38,347 bases of DNA from contig JAFGPS010000123.1 of the NCBI GenBank assembly GCA_016936075.1, forward strand, positions 1 through 38,347. The letters run 5' to 3'. This DNA comes from Sedimentisphaerales bacterium (GTDB taxonomy: Bacteria; Planctomycetota; Phycisphaerae; Sedimentisphaerales; Anaerobacaceae). Shown in pieces: positions 9,620 through 17,369 of this stretch. The notes below the pieces were generated by a model. It was given only the letters and a program-made list of their open reading frames with translations, did no database searches and was not told the DNA's origin. The position numbers and the translations under genes are program-made. Positions within the stretch are counted from its first letter, which is position 1. Each line of letters opens with the position of its first letter.

Positions 9620-10273
9620 TTACTTAGACATTTTCAAAGTTATTTCGATACCTTCCATTTCGAGAAGTACACTGTCATTGCTGATTTTTTTCACTACAAA
9701 ATCGTCAATATCCTCACCTTCATAAAGAATCTTATTTTGAATCATACAACAGACACCTTTTTCAGACTCCATAACACTAACAAGCTTCATGCCTCTTGCT
9801 TTGTGCCTTATTTCTTCTTCTAACATCACTCCGGCATCTATCATGGAAGTATCATTTTCTGAATTCTCTTTTAAAGTGGAGAGAAAAGATTCAAGCTGGA
9901 AAGGATTTTTCACCAGTTCACTGACCTGTACCTGGAATACATCTGAAAACTCATAGAATTTGTTCACAATCTCATCCATCCTGTTGAACATTTCTGCTTT
10001 TATTCCAGTGAGTCTGGCAATAGTTGCTTCTAACTGAAGTTCTTCTGCATTATTTTCACTCTGAGCAACAGATGCCTGAGGTGCACTCTTTTTAATCATT
10101 ATACCAAGGCATATCAGACCTATGATAAAAAGAACGCCGAGAATAGTTGTACTCCTGCGCACCTCTTTTTCTTTTGTAGCTACTGTTAAGTAATCCTTTT
10201 CCTTTTGCTGTGCTGCATTAGCTTCTTGTTCAGCAGGAAGGTCCTGATTCGGGTCTTTTAAATAGTTCAACAT
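9620..10273 (-). CDS. Single-pass membrane protein with GspC/PilP-like C-terminal domain
   Basis: Cytoplasmic N-terminus of ~40 residues, one transmembrane helix (about 41-60), a helical periplasmic segment, and a C-terminal ~45-residue domain beginning GVCCMIQNKILYEGEDI and ending VLLEMEGIEITLKM. That end matches the 'INGxxYxEGDxI...VxxISxDxVxLExxGxExxL' pattern of the homology-region domain in GspC, PilP and GspB-type proteins. Those proteins link the inner-membrane platform to the outer-membrane secretin. Its place directly after pilO, where pilP normally lies, supports this. Overall similarity is low, so this is a structural inference. A GGAG ribosome binding site is present. Confidence 0.65.
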   Translation of the reverse strand: MLNYLKDPNQDLPAEQEANAAQQKEKDYLTVATKEKEVRRSTTILGVLFIIGLICLGIMIKKSAPQASVAQSENNAEELQLEATIARLTGIKAEMFNRMDEIVNKFYEFSDVFQVQVSELVKNPFQLESFLSTLKENSENDTSMIDAGVMLEEEIRHKARGMKLVSVMESEKGVCCMIQNKILYEGEDIDDFVVKKISNDSVLLEMEGIEITLKMSK

Positions 10274-10312
10274 ATCAAAGCTCCGTTCTTATTATTTCTA
10301 AACGTTATTACC

Positions 10313-10849
10313 TTATATTGTTTCGTTCTGGAAAAATATACTTACTATAAAATCCGCTGAAATCATACCTTCAAGAGTGTTCTTCTTTTTTAATTTAAGC
10401 TCGCGGAGTTTCATAATTCTCGGAAGTTTTTCGATTTCCAGCAAAAAAGAATAGAAAGAACTGAAGTTTCCTTCAAGTTCCATTTTTATAGGCTGTTCTA
10501 CATAGCCGCTATTATCCTTTTTTGCAAGAGTTCTGATAGTCTTGGGTTTCAGGCCTTGTTTCTGTGCAATAACTGTCACCTGCGAAAGCACTCCGTGAAT
10601 CTGGCTTGTCGGAGGAAGCTTACTTTCAAAAAATTGTATTGCTTCCTGTAATTTTTCAAGCTGTTTATTAAGATCTTCAGCGGCGGCAGTTGCTTCTTCG
10701 AATTTCATAAGCTGTTCCATTTTTGCTTCGACTTTAGCCTGCTTGTCAGATAATATTTTATTGGCAGGTTTAATCATATACTGGTAACCAACTGCACCAA
10801 GACCAACCAGTAAGACAAGAAAAACGAATTTTCTAAAATTGCTGTTCAT
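10313..10849 (-). CDS. pilO: Type IV pilus alignment protein, PilO-like
   Basis: Bitopic inner-membrane protein of the PilM-N-O-P alignment complex. It has a short cytoplasmic tail, a transmembrane helix (about 8-26), a long coiled coil (about 30-85, with KVEAKMEQLMKFEEATAAAEDL), and a ferredoxin-like periplasmic domain ending in a segment rich in strands. The PilO hallmark FFESKLPPTSQIHGVLSQVTVIAQKQGL is clear, as is the MELEGNFSSFYSFLLEIEKLPRIM block. AAGGAT precedes the ATG. It lies 61 bases after pilN and 39 bases before the GspC/PilP-like gene, in the standard order. Confidence 0.88.
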   Translation of the reverse strand: MNSNFRKFVFLVLLVGLGAVGYQYMIKPANKILSDKQAKVEAKMEQLMKFEEATAAAEDLNKQLEKLQEAIQFFESKLPPTSQIHGVLSQVTVIAQKQGLKPKTIRTLAKKDNSGYVEQPIKMELEGNFSSFYSFLLEIEKLPRIMKLRELKLKKKNTLEGMISADFIVSIFFQNETI

Positions 10850-10910
10850 TGTTTTATCCTTTTTAATTAAATGTTTATATTCGCGTAATAATTTCCAATT
10901 TGTATTTTTT

Positions 10911-11618
10911 TTAGAAATTCCAAACTGTACCTTCAGCCTTACCTCTGATACCTTCTACATCGTCTTTGGAAAGGTGAACATCCTTTTTAAGCATAGCGGT
11001 AAGTTTGAATCTTCTGAAAGTACTTTCTTCGACTTTATATTCTTTCGATTCGACGAGTTCTACATTATCCAACAGGTTGGATACTGTAAGCTTCTTTATA
11101 TAATCCGCTACCTGAAGGTCGCTCTTAGCTATTCCTTCAATATTGATATGAGTTTCGAGAAGCTGTTCCATCGAAACTCTTTCCTGAACTTGTTTCATAT
11201 CTGTTTGAGATGCCTGAAATTTGCTAACTAATGTTTGATTTGTATGCTTAGGCTCTTTCTGCATTAAATCCAGGTCCATCAATGATACACCTGAAGGCAG
11301 GTTGTTGGTCAACGCTGCAAGTAATATGCTCCTTGGTACTGGTTCGAGAAGCTCTGCTGTAGTGAGAGCTGTTTTCATCATCTCTCTTCGCTTGTCCTGA
11401 AGCTTATCCAGTTGCTTCATCGTTTCCTGAGTTTGTGCCATTCTCTGGTTTACCAGTTCTTCTTTTACCATACATGCACGTTGTCGTATTTTGATAGTGA
11501 CAAACGAACCACCAAGAGCAACCAGTACAGCTAAAAGCAACACAATATATATCAGGTTCATTCTGCGAGATTCATTGTTTTGTACATAATCATCAGGTAC
11601 GAAATTTATATTAACCAT
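10911..11618 (-). CDS. pilN: Type IV pilus assembly protein, PilN-like
   Basis: Bitopic membrane protein. The first residues VNINFVPDDYV form the cytoplasmic INLLP-like peptide that binds PilM. A transmembrane helix (about 21-42) follows, then a coiled coil (about 48-90), then the conserved ILLAALTNNLPSGVSLMDLDL segment and a periplasmic ferredoxin-like domain. It has the strongest ribosome binding site in the operon, AGGAGG shortly before the ATG. At 235 residues it is slightly longer than typical PilN, with an extra Gln/Lys-rich stretch around 122-150. It is placed between pilM and pilO as in other bacteria. Confidence 0.9.
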   Translation of the reverse strand: MVNINFVPDDYVQNNESRRMNLIYIVLLLAVLVALGGSFVTIKIRQRACMVKEELVNQRMAQTQETMKQLDKLQDKRREMMKTALTTAELLEPVPRSILLAALTNNLPSGVSLMDLDLMQKEPKHTNQTLVSKFQASQTDMKQVQERVSMEQLLETHINIEGIAKSDLQVADYIKKLTVSNLLDNVELVESKEYKVEESTFRRFKLTAMLKKDVHLSKDDVEGIRGKAEGTVWNF

Positions 11619-11656
11619 TTTAGACCTTCCTCCTCATTTAGAGAAAATTATCTCTG

Positions 11657-12640
11657 TTAAGATGATAGACTCAATCCGAAAGCAATAGCCCAGTTAGCCT
11701 GGTTATCTCTTCTGTCTATAGGATTTCCTGTTATTTTCTTTTTATTTTTGTCTTCTCTGGACACACGATATGGATCGGCAGTTTCAGCCGCGGCAAGGCA
11801 GTCTCCTACCTGGGCCGGCATTTCCAGTTTTTTTGCGATTTCTGCACATAATTCTCTGTCTTCCGTCCGGCTGGAAAGAAAAACCAATCTGTCTATCTGG
11901 AAATTATTGTACACAGATGAAAATTGTCTTTTGCAACTGGTGAGTTCCATGATCAATCTTGTGATAGCAGATTCATCTTCCTGGTGACAGGTCCCGATTG
12001 ATATTGTACGAGCAAATAGCAGATTCTTATGACGGCTTATTACTACGTTTGTGTAGTCTTTCTCTATTTCAATAAGCATCACAACTGATTCGATATCACT
12101 TTGTCTGCGTCCAAAGAATCTTGTATAGGAATTTACAATTGCAACCGGCCAGATGCTCATAGTTTTGATAGCAAGACCGGCTTTCTCATAAATAGCAAGA
12201 TGACGCTCAATGACATCTTTCTCAGTTGCCATGACCAGAATATTATCATCAATTGTTGGAAAATATTTTATCATAATATTTGATTTTTCAGATTCGAAAG
12301 GAAGCTTTTGTTTTATCTTTGAAAATATTGTATTTTGCAGTTCATTATTATTTGCTGCTTTTGGCATTTTCATAAGCTCGATAAAAACATTCTTGGCAGG
12401 TATCGAAGCAATTACGTCCTTGCTCTTAAAGTTACCTGTTGATACCCACTGGCGAATTGTTTCAATAGCCCATCTTTGCCAGTTGCCTCCTCCTGCTTGA
12501 ATATCTTCAGGACAGGTATCGCTGAATCCTGCTATTAATTTTGCGACTCTGCCCTTATTTTCAAGCTGAACCATTTTAAGACTGTCATCACTTATGTCTA
12601 TTCCAATTGGGTATGAGAGTTTTTTCAAAAGGCCAAACAT
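11657..12640 (-). CDS. pilM: Type IV pilus assembly ATPase-fold protein PilM
   Basis: Actin-like cytoplasmic protein that binds the PilN N-terminal peptide. It starts MFGLLKK and goes straight into PIGIDISDDSLKMVQLE, the PilM phosphate-1 loop region. Later blocks such as VIASIPAKNVFIELMKMPKA and the TRLIMELTSCKRQFSS segment also fit. Length is 327 residues. The open frame extends 55 codons further upstream, but that part is translated repeat DNA (12678-12709). The ATG at 12640, preceded by GGTGA about 10 bases away, is the natural start. It is the first gene of the pilus operon; its promoter must lie in the 347-base gap shared with the NUDIX gene. Confidence 0.92.
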   Translation of the reverse strand: MFGLLKKLSYPIGIDISDDSLKMVQLENKGRVAKLIAGFSDTCPEDIQAGGGNWQRWAIETIRQWVSTGNFKSKDVIASIPAKNVFIELMKMPKAANNNELQNTIFSKIKQKLPFESEKSNIMIKYFPTIDDNILVMATEKDVIERHLAIYEKAGLAIKTMSIWPVAIVNSYTRFFGRRQSDIESVVMLIEIEKDYTNVVISRHKNLLFARTISIGTCHQEDESAITRLIMELTSCKRQFSSVYNNFQIDRLVFLSSRTEDRELCAEIAKKLEMPAQVGDCLAAAETADPYRVSREDKNKKKITGNPIDRRDNQANWAIAFGLSLSS

Positions 12641-12677
12641 TTTAATTATTTCACCAAATAAATACCTTTCTTCGTTC

Positions 12678-12709
12678 GGTCCCAAGGACCTTCTCCCTGG
12701 GCTCGCCCA
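12678..12709. repeat. GC-rich tandem double hairpin upstream of pilM
   Basis: Two adjacent small hairpins stand out in AT-rich surroundings: GGTCCCAAGGACC (12678-12690, 5-bp stem, 3-base loop) and TGGGC-TC-GCCCA (12698-12709). The layout matches the tandem hairpins at 19187 and 19908, with different sequence. It keeps the upstream frame of pilM open, which would mislead a gene caller. Confidence 0.55.
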
Positions 12710-12901
12710 AGGCTTTCCAACTAAAATATATGAAATACTCTCCTTATTAGCCAAACGCACCGGGGAAAATATTTTCCTGTTTCGTAATAAATAATAAAGA
12801 TGCACACTTACATCCTATATTAAATTCACTGATAACATTGTTAATGTCATAGAAATAGATTGAGCCATTGAGAAAAAAAATAAAATTTCTTGCATAATAT
12901 T

Positions 12902-12930
12902 TTGGAAGCATCGAAAATCTTTAGTATAGT
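12902..12930 (+). promoter_or_regulatory. Sigma-70-type promoter for the NUDIX gene
   Basis: TTGGAA (12902-12907) and TATAGT (12925-12930) with a 17-base spacer. The predicted start near 12937 gives a ~50-base leader to the ATG at 12988. Confidence 0.55.
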
Positions 12931-12987
12931 AAGTCGTTATGAATACGCCGCTTGAGTAGAATACGGCCAATTAAGGAAACTTTAAAT

Positions 12988-13500
12988 ATGAAAACATTCA
13001 AATTTTGCCCTTCTTGCAAATCAGATAATGTCTGCTTTGACGGCATAAAAGAGTTTAAGTGCAATGCATGTTCTTTTATTTTTTTTCATAATGTAGCAGC
13101 CGCCGCCGCAGCTATGCTCGAATATGATGGGAAAATCCTTTTTATAAGAAGAGAAAGAGAACCACGTAAAGGAAAGCTGGATTTGCCGGGAGGATTTATC
13201 GATCCTAACGAATCCGCAGAAGAAGGTTTGAACAGGGAATTGCAGGAGGAGCTTGGAATTACTCTTGATACAATGAAATATATTGGCTCGGCGCAAAACA
13301 CTTATGAATACAAAGGTGTAACTTACAACACTTGTGATTTGTTATTCTATTCTAAAATCGAAACACTCCCGACTCAATTCGATAAATCCGAAATTGCATC
13401 AATAGAATTGATAGATCCTCACGAAGTGGACAAAGATGAATTTGCATTTAAATCAACGCAAAAAGGTATCGAACTTTTAATTAGGAGCAAAATTGCCTAA
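12988..13500 (+). CDS. NUDIX hydrolase with N-terminal zinc ribbon
   Basis: Hydrolyses a nucleoside diphosphate linked to another moiety, using the Nudix helix to bind Mg. The Nudix box is a perfect match, GX5EX7REUXEEXGU, at residues 69-91. The N-terminus carries a zinc ribbon (C7, C10, C25, C28, with C16 between) as in NudC/YfgD-type and other zinc-ribbon Nudix proteins. Substrates range from NADH to ADP-ribose or dNTPs and cannot be chosen here. I use the ATG at 12988 because AAGGA lies 10 bases upstream; the open frame also reaches a TTG at 12952. Its stop codon overlaps the convergent lon stop (13497-13500). Confidence 0.92.
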   Translation: MKTFKFCPSCKSDNVCFDGIKEFKCNACSFIFFHNVAAAAAAMLEYDGKILFIRREREPRKGKLDLPGGFIDPNESAEEGLNRELQEELGITLDTMKYIGSAQNTYEYKGVTYNTCDLLFYSKIETLPTQFDKSEIASIELIDPHEVDKDEFAFKSTQKGIELLIRSKIA

Positions 13501-15938
13501 TCGGAACCTAACGCGATTCGAAGAACTTCTTTGGTAGTTTTTACGAATTTAAACTGCATTCCTTTTTTCGCTTCAGCCGGTACTTCGGTCATATCTTTTC
13601 TGTTTCTTGCAGGAAGAATAACAGTTTTTATGCCTGCCTGTTTTGCTGCGAGGATTTTTTCTTTCAAGCCGCCAATGGGTAATACAAGCCCGCGCAGAGT
13701 AATTTCACCTGTCATTGCTACATCAGGAAGAATTGGTTTTCCAAGCAGAAGACTGACTAACGAAGTGAATATCGCAACTCCCGCACTTGGGCCGTCTTTG
13801 GGTATTGCTCCGGCTGGAACGTGAATATGATAATCGTTTTTACTGAATTGTTCTGATTGTATATTCAGATTTTTTGCATTTGCCTTTACGATTGAAAAAG
13901 CGGCCTGTGCGCTTTCTTTCATAACATCACCAATTTGACCTGTGAGTTGCAACTGTCCTTTGCCGGGCATAAACGCTGATTCGATGAAAAGAATCTCCCC
14001 GCCTACAGGCGTAAACGCAAGCGCTGTAGCAACTCCCGGAATTCCGGTACGTAAAGCTAATTCCGATTCGAAGTGAACAGGACCTAAAATTCTCGCAAGA
14101 TCTTTTACTGTAATGGTCATGCGTCTCTTTGTACCTTTAGCAATTTCTGTAGCGACGGATCTGCATACAGAAGCCATATTTCGTTCGAGATTTCGAACAC
14201 CAGCTTCACGAGTATAACCGTGAATGATAGCAAGCAGCGAGTCATCTTTAATTGAGCAGCAGCCTCTTTTCAGTCCATGCTCCCTTAGTTGTCGCGGGAT
14301 AAGATATTTTTTCGCTATTTTAAGTTTTTCAGTTTCAGTATAACCTGGCAGTTCGATAACTTCCATCCTGTCACGCAATGCAGGCGGAACAGGTTCGATA
14401 TAATTTGCTGTCCCTATGAACATTACCGAAGATAAATTAAAAGGCTGGTCAAGATAGTGATCGGAAAAACTGAAATTCTGTTCCGGATCAAGCACTTCAA
14501 GAAGTGCACTTGCCGGATCACCTCTAAAATCGCTGCCAATTTTATCTAATTCATCGAGCATAAATACAGGATTCTTGCTTTTGCATTTTCGCAATTCCTG
14601 CAAAATCCTGCCAGGCAGCGCACCGATGTATGTTCTTCTATGCCCTCTTATGTCTGCTTCATCTCGAATTCCGCCGAGCGAAATTCGCACGAATTTTCTT
14701 CCCATGGCCCTTGCGATAGACTGGCCGAGTGAAGTTTTACCAACACCGGGAGGGCCAACAAAGCAAAGTATCGGGCTTTTACCTTTCGGATTAAGTTTAC
14801 GCACGGCCAAAAATTCGAGAATACGTTTTTTTACTTTTACAAGATTGTAGTGATCCTGATTGAGTATTTTCTGGGCCTTGTTTATATCGAGCCGGTCTTC
14901 GGTTTGAATCGACCATGGCAATTCACAAACCCAATCGAGATATGTCCTGATGACACTATACTCCGGCGAAGCAGATGGAATTTTACTTAATCGGTCCAAT
15001 TCGCGAAGAGCTTCAGTTTCCACTTCACGCGGCATTTTTGCTTTTTTAATATTCTGCTGGATTTGCTTAATCTCGTCGTTGAAAACATCTTTCTGACCAA
15101 GCTCAGTTTGAATTGCCTTTAACTGCTCCTGTAGAAAATATTCTCGCTGACTTTTATCTATCGAATTTCTTACTTGTCCCTGAATTTTATTACTCAATTC
15201 AAGCACTTCAAGCTGTTGAGCAAGAGCAAGCGAAATCTGTTCGAGCCTTTTTGCAACATCAAGCTCTTCGAGCAATTCCTGTTTTTTTGCAATATCCACG
15301 TTCAGGTTAGCCGCAAGAAAATCAGCTAACGCCGCAGCATTTTCAATGTTTTCCAGAAGTAATGAAGCTTCTTCAGGAACGTTTGGGCTCAATGCAATTA
15401 CCCGCCCTGCCGCGTTGCGAACATTTACCATTAGCGCTTTGAGACGCTTGGTCATTTTTATATTAGTGCTAAGATACTGGACCTTAGCTTTCATATAAGG
15501 TTTCTTAGAAACTATTTTTAAGACTTTAAAGCGGGAAATTCCATGAACCACTATATGCATCGGGCCTTGAGGAAGCTTTATAACCTTCAGCACAGAAACT
15601 GTAGTTCCGATAGAATAAAGGTCTTCGAAGCCGGGAGCTTCAATATCTGGTTTTTTCTGAACAAGCAGGCCGATAGTAGCATCATTTTGAGAAGCATCCG
15701 AGATTAGTGTTCTGCTTTCTTTTCGTCCAATTGCCAGCGGCGTAACTGTGCCGGGATATACAACAACATTGCGAATTGGCAGGATTCCGATTACATCAGG
15801 CTGTTTTGCTTTGCGATTAGGTTGGGGCTTACTATCACTGCCATATAGATACGAACCTATATTTATTGAGTCTTCATCAGGCATATTAAGCATTGCGCTA
15901 TTATCCAGCGAAAACATATTTTCTTCTTTTCTTATCAT
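13497..15938 (-). CDS. lon: ATP-dependent protease Lon
   Basis: Cytosolic AAA+ serine protease that degrades misfolded and regulatory proteins. In order: N-terminal substrate-binding domain (IGILPIRNVVVYPGTVTPLAIGR around 48-70), coiled-coil middle, AAA+ module with Walker A GPPGVGKTS near residue 394 and Walker B VFMLDELDKIG, then the proteolytic domain with the Ser-Lys dyad (PKDGPSAGV near 716 and GGLKEKILAAK near 759). At 813 residues it is full length. The N-terminus is uncertain: an ATG at 15938 has no ribosome binding site and one at 15917 has a weak AGAAG. A heptad repeat lies directly upstream. It is convergent with the NUDIX gene, with a four-base overlap. Confidence 0.97.
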   Translation of the reverse strand: MIRKEENMFSLDNSAMLNMPDEDSINIGSYLYGSDSKPQPNRKAKQPDVIGILPIRNVVVYPGTVTPLAIGRKESRTLISDASQNDATIGLLVQKKPDIEAPGFEDLYSIGTTVSVLKVIKLPQGPMHIVVHGISRFKVLKIVSKKPYMKAKVQYLSTNIKMTKRLKALMVNVRNAAGRVIALSPNVPEEASLLLENIENAAALADFLAANLNVDIAKKQELLEELDVAKRLEQISLALAQQLEVLELSNKIQGQVRNSIDKSQREYFLQEQLKAIQTELGQKDVFNDEIKQIQQNIKKAKMPREVETEALRELDRLSKIPSASPEYSVIRTYLDWVCELPWSIQTEDRLDINKAQKILNQDHYNLVKVKKRILEFLAVRKLNPKGKSPILCFVGPPGVGKTSLGQSIARAMGRKFVRISLGGIRDEADIRGHRRTYIGALPGRILQELRKCKSKNPVFMLDELDKIGSDFRGDPASALLEVLDPEQNFSFSDHYLDQPFNLSSVMFIGTANYIEPVPPALRDRMEVIELPGYTETEKLKIAKKYLIPRQLREHGLKRGCCSIKDDSLLAIIHGYTREAGVRNLERNMASVCRSVATEIAKGTKRRMTITVKDLARILGPVHFESELALRTGIPGVATALAFTPVGGEILFIESAFMPGKGQLQLTGQIGDVMKESAQAAFSIVKANAKNLNIQSEQFSKNDYHIHVPAGAIPKDGPSAGVAIFTSLVSLLLGKPILPDVAMTGEITLRGLVLPIGGLKEKILAAKQAGIKTVILPARNRKDMTEVPAEAKKGMQFKFVKTTKEVLRIALGSD

Positions 15939-15941
15939 TTT

Positions 15942-15962
15942 TTAGTTCTGAGTTCTTTTTTC
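15942..15962. repeat. Heptad repeat arm upstream of lon
   Basis: Three 7-mers in phase that end in TTC (TTAGTTC, TGAGTTC and a T-run unit). The words are the complement of those in the diguanylate cyclase repeat at 3673. No clear second arm is visible. Confidence 0.5.
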
Positions 15963-16076
15963 CATTATGTAGTATTATTATTCAGAAAGTAGTCGAGACT
16001 ATAATACACCAAAGACAAGAAAAAACAAAGATTTAAAATAGTTATAAGTTCCACAAAACGCAGGACACAGCACAAT

Positions 16077-17012
16077 TCATTGCAGCGGCTCGTAGAACTT
16101 TTCCGGCTTTTTCCCAAGCGTGTTAGTAAGAGTTCCCAGTTTTTCGATAGTAGCCTCGATTTTATCCCCTTCTTTGAGGAAATTACCCGTTGCCATCGCT
16201 ACACCTGAAGGCGTACCGGTAGAAATACAATCGCCCGGCTCCAAGGTCATTAAATGACTGAGAAACGAAACGATATCGGCTACAGGATAAATCATCTGCG
16301 ATGAATTCGCTTCCTGACGAATTTCGCCGTTGACTTTCAAATTCATATCGAGATTCTGAACATCTCCAATTTCGTCAGCCGTAAGTAAATAAGGACCCAT
16401 CGGACAGAAACCATCGGCCCATTTACCGTTGAGCCAATCGTAAAACTCATCCCATGGCCGCTTCGCCCTGTTCGTAACGAATGTTACACTTCTCGCAGAA
16501 ACATCATTTACGATAGTATAACCGGCTACATAATTGAGTGCGGCTTCAGGTTCTACAAACTTCGCTTTTTTTCCTATCACAACTCCCAGTTCCAGCTCAT
16601 AATCAATTGTCTTGCTATATATCGGCCATGGAATTTCCTGGTCGTTTCCAAGCAACGCGGTTGAAGGCATAATAAACGGCCGCGGCACAGTTGTATTTCG
16701 CGGCGAGTTAGTCAATCCTAATGACAGCCCCGCTTCCTTTATATGTTCACTATAATTACCAGCCAGCGCGATTATTTTCCCCGGTCGAGGTATAGGTGCC
16801 ATAAGAGAGAAAGAATCCGTTGGAACAATCGCCTCAACTGAGTGAGCCATTTCAAATAGCTTAGCGAGACACTCCGGACCTCTTTGCAAAATCTCAAATA
16901 TATTTTCAGGAGGATGTGCATCTTCCCAGTTTGAAGTTATATCGATTATTCCATTTTCGGTAAGTATCCCGCAAAGAGCCGAACCTTCTTTTGAATATGT
17001 TACAAGTTTCAT
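16077..17012 (-). CDS. Fumarylacetoacetate hydrolase family protein
   Basis: Metal-dependent hydrolase/lyase of the FAH fold, acting on beta-diketo or 2-keto acid intermediates of aromatic or sugar-acid breakdown. Family landmarks: KIIALAGNYSEHIKEAG, then the metal-binding segment DYELELGVVIGK with acidic ligands, VAGYTIVNDVSAR, and near the end LEPGDCISTGTPSGV and FLKEGDKIEATIEKLGTLTN. I start at the ATG (17012) that follows GAGG by 7 bases, two codons inside the longest frame, which opens with TTG. The reaction could be like 2,4-diketo-3-deoxy-fuconate or -rhamnonate hydrolase, given the sugar-degrading genes nearby, but this is a guess. A repeat lies directly upstream. Confidence 0.9.
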   Translation of the reverse strand: MKLVTYSKEGSALCGILTENGIIDITSNWEDAHPPENIFEILQRGPECLAKLFEMAHSVEAIVPTDSFSLMAPIPRPGKIIALAGNYSEHIKEAGLSLGLTNSPRNTTVPRPFIMPSTALLGNDQEIPWPIYSKTIDYELELGVVIGKKAKFVEPEAALNYVAGYTIVNDVSARSVTFVTNRAKRPWDEFYDWLNGKWADGFCPMGPYLLTADEIGDVQNLDMNLKVNGEIRQEANSSQMIYPVADIVSFLSHLMTLEPGDCISTGTPSGVAMATGNFLKEGDKIEATIEKLGTLTNTLGKKPEKFYEPLQ

Positions 17013-17027
17013 AAGCAATCCTCGTTA

Positions 17028-17058
17028 ATAAGTGCATAAGTCATAAGAGCATAAGTTC
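17028..17058. repeat. ATAAG-word tandem units
   Basis: Four units, ATAAGTGC, ATAAGTC, ATAAGAGC and ATAAGTTC, of 8, 7, 8 and 8 bases. They begin a few bases upstream of the GAGG ribosome binding site of the FAH-family gene. No complementary arm is evident. Confidence 0.6.
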
Positions 17059-17175
17059 TTTCGCCCTTCTGCTCTTTTTATACCTGATTTTTTTCCCCAT
17101 TACAAGACATGACAAGAAAAGAAGATTTCAATACTTAAGTATGATTCTGAGGTGCTGATTTAAATATCCGGAAAA

Positions 17176-17193
17176 TCCTGTTAGTCCTGTCAG
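17176..17193. repeat. Tandem 9-mer TCCTGTTAG/TCCTGTCAG
   Basis: Two adjacent 9-mers differing by one base. Words of the 'ATCCTGTTAATCCTGTC' kind recur between genes in many environmental genomes, as I recall. Here it is a two-unit remnant. Confidence 0.55.
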
Positions 17194-17251
17194 AAATAAA
17201 TTTTATATTTCCTGAAATAAATCATATCCAATAACGACAAATCTATTAGTG

Positions 17252-17340
17252 AAGACCTTAGACAACAGACTTTTGACCACAGAAAACTGTTAAGTCGTTG
17301 TTCTAAAAAGCCTTAAGTCTTTGGTCTTATGTCTTGAGTC
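17252..17340. repeat. Heptad-phased inverted repeat, clearest copy (GAC/GTC)
   Basis: Left arm 17252-17279 is four 7-mers, each with GAC at positions 3-5. Right arm 17313-17340 is four 7-mers, each ending in GTC. The invariant GAC core thus recurs every 7 bases on one strand and is mirrored on the other, while the four flanking bases vary. The middle 33 bases are the loop. It ends nine bases before an AAGGAG ribosome binding site. Confidence 0.85.
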
Positions 17341-17369
17341 TAACTTTTTTTTTAATAAGGAGAAGAACC

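Larger units (their letters stand above)
12641..12987. other. Divergent intergenic region between pilM and the NUDIX gene (347 bases)
   Basis: Holds a GC-rich double hairpin (12678-12709) on the pilM side and a good plus-strand promoter (12902-12930) on the NUDIX side. Around 12833-12843 is a small palindrome, TAACATTGTTA, a possible but unproven operator. I found no convincing minus-strand promoter for the pilus operon by eye and no RNA gene. Confidence 0.6.
17013..17369. other. Divergent 357-base gap packed with repeats
   Basis: Between the FAH-family gene and the PspA-like gene. It contains four ATAAG-word units at 17028-17058, a tandem 9-mer (TCCTGTTAG then TCCTGTCAG) at 17176-17193, and the heptad-phased inverted repeat at 17252-17340. 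No coding frame or RNA gene is apparent. Promoters for both neighbours must lie in or between these repeats. Confidence 0.7.

Noticed and set aside
10839-11231. Plus-strand 130-codon open frame over pilN
   Set aside because: Low-complexity, Phe/Leu-rich translation opposite a clear pilN gene; a shadow frame.
12641-12805. 55-residue N-terminal extension of pilM
   Set aside because: It is translated from repeat DNA containing two hairpins. The internal ATG at 12640 begins the family-typical N-terminus and has a ribosome binding site.
12800-12900. Minus-strand promoter for the pilus operon
   Set aside because: ATGACA and TAATAT-like words are present but their spacing (22 bases) is wrong; I could not support a call.
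17252-17340. CRISPR array
   Set aside because: Units are 7 bases with no spacers and no cas genes nearby.
17334-17369. TTG start for the PspA-like protein
   Set aside because: This TTG is the first codon of a heptad in the repeat, and AAGGAG lies between it and the better ATG at 17370.
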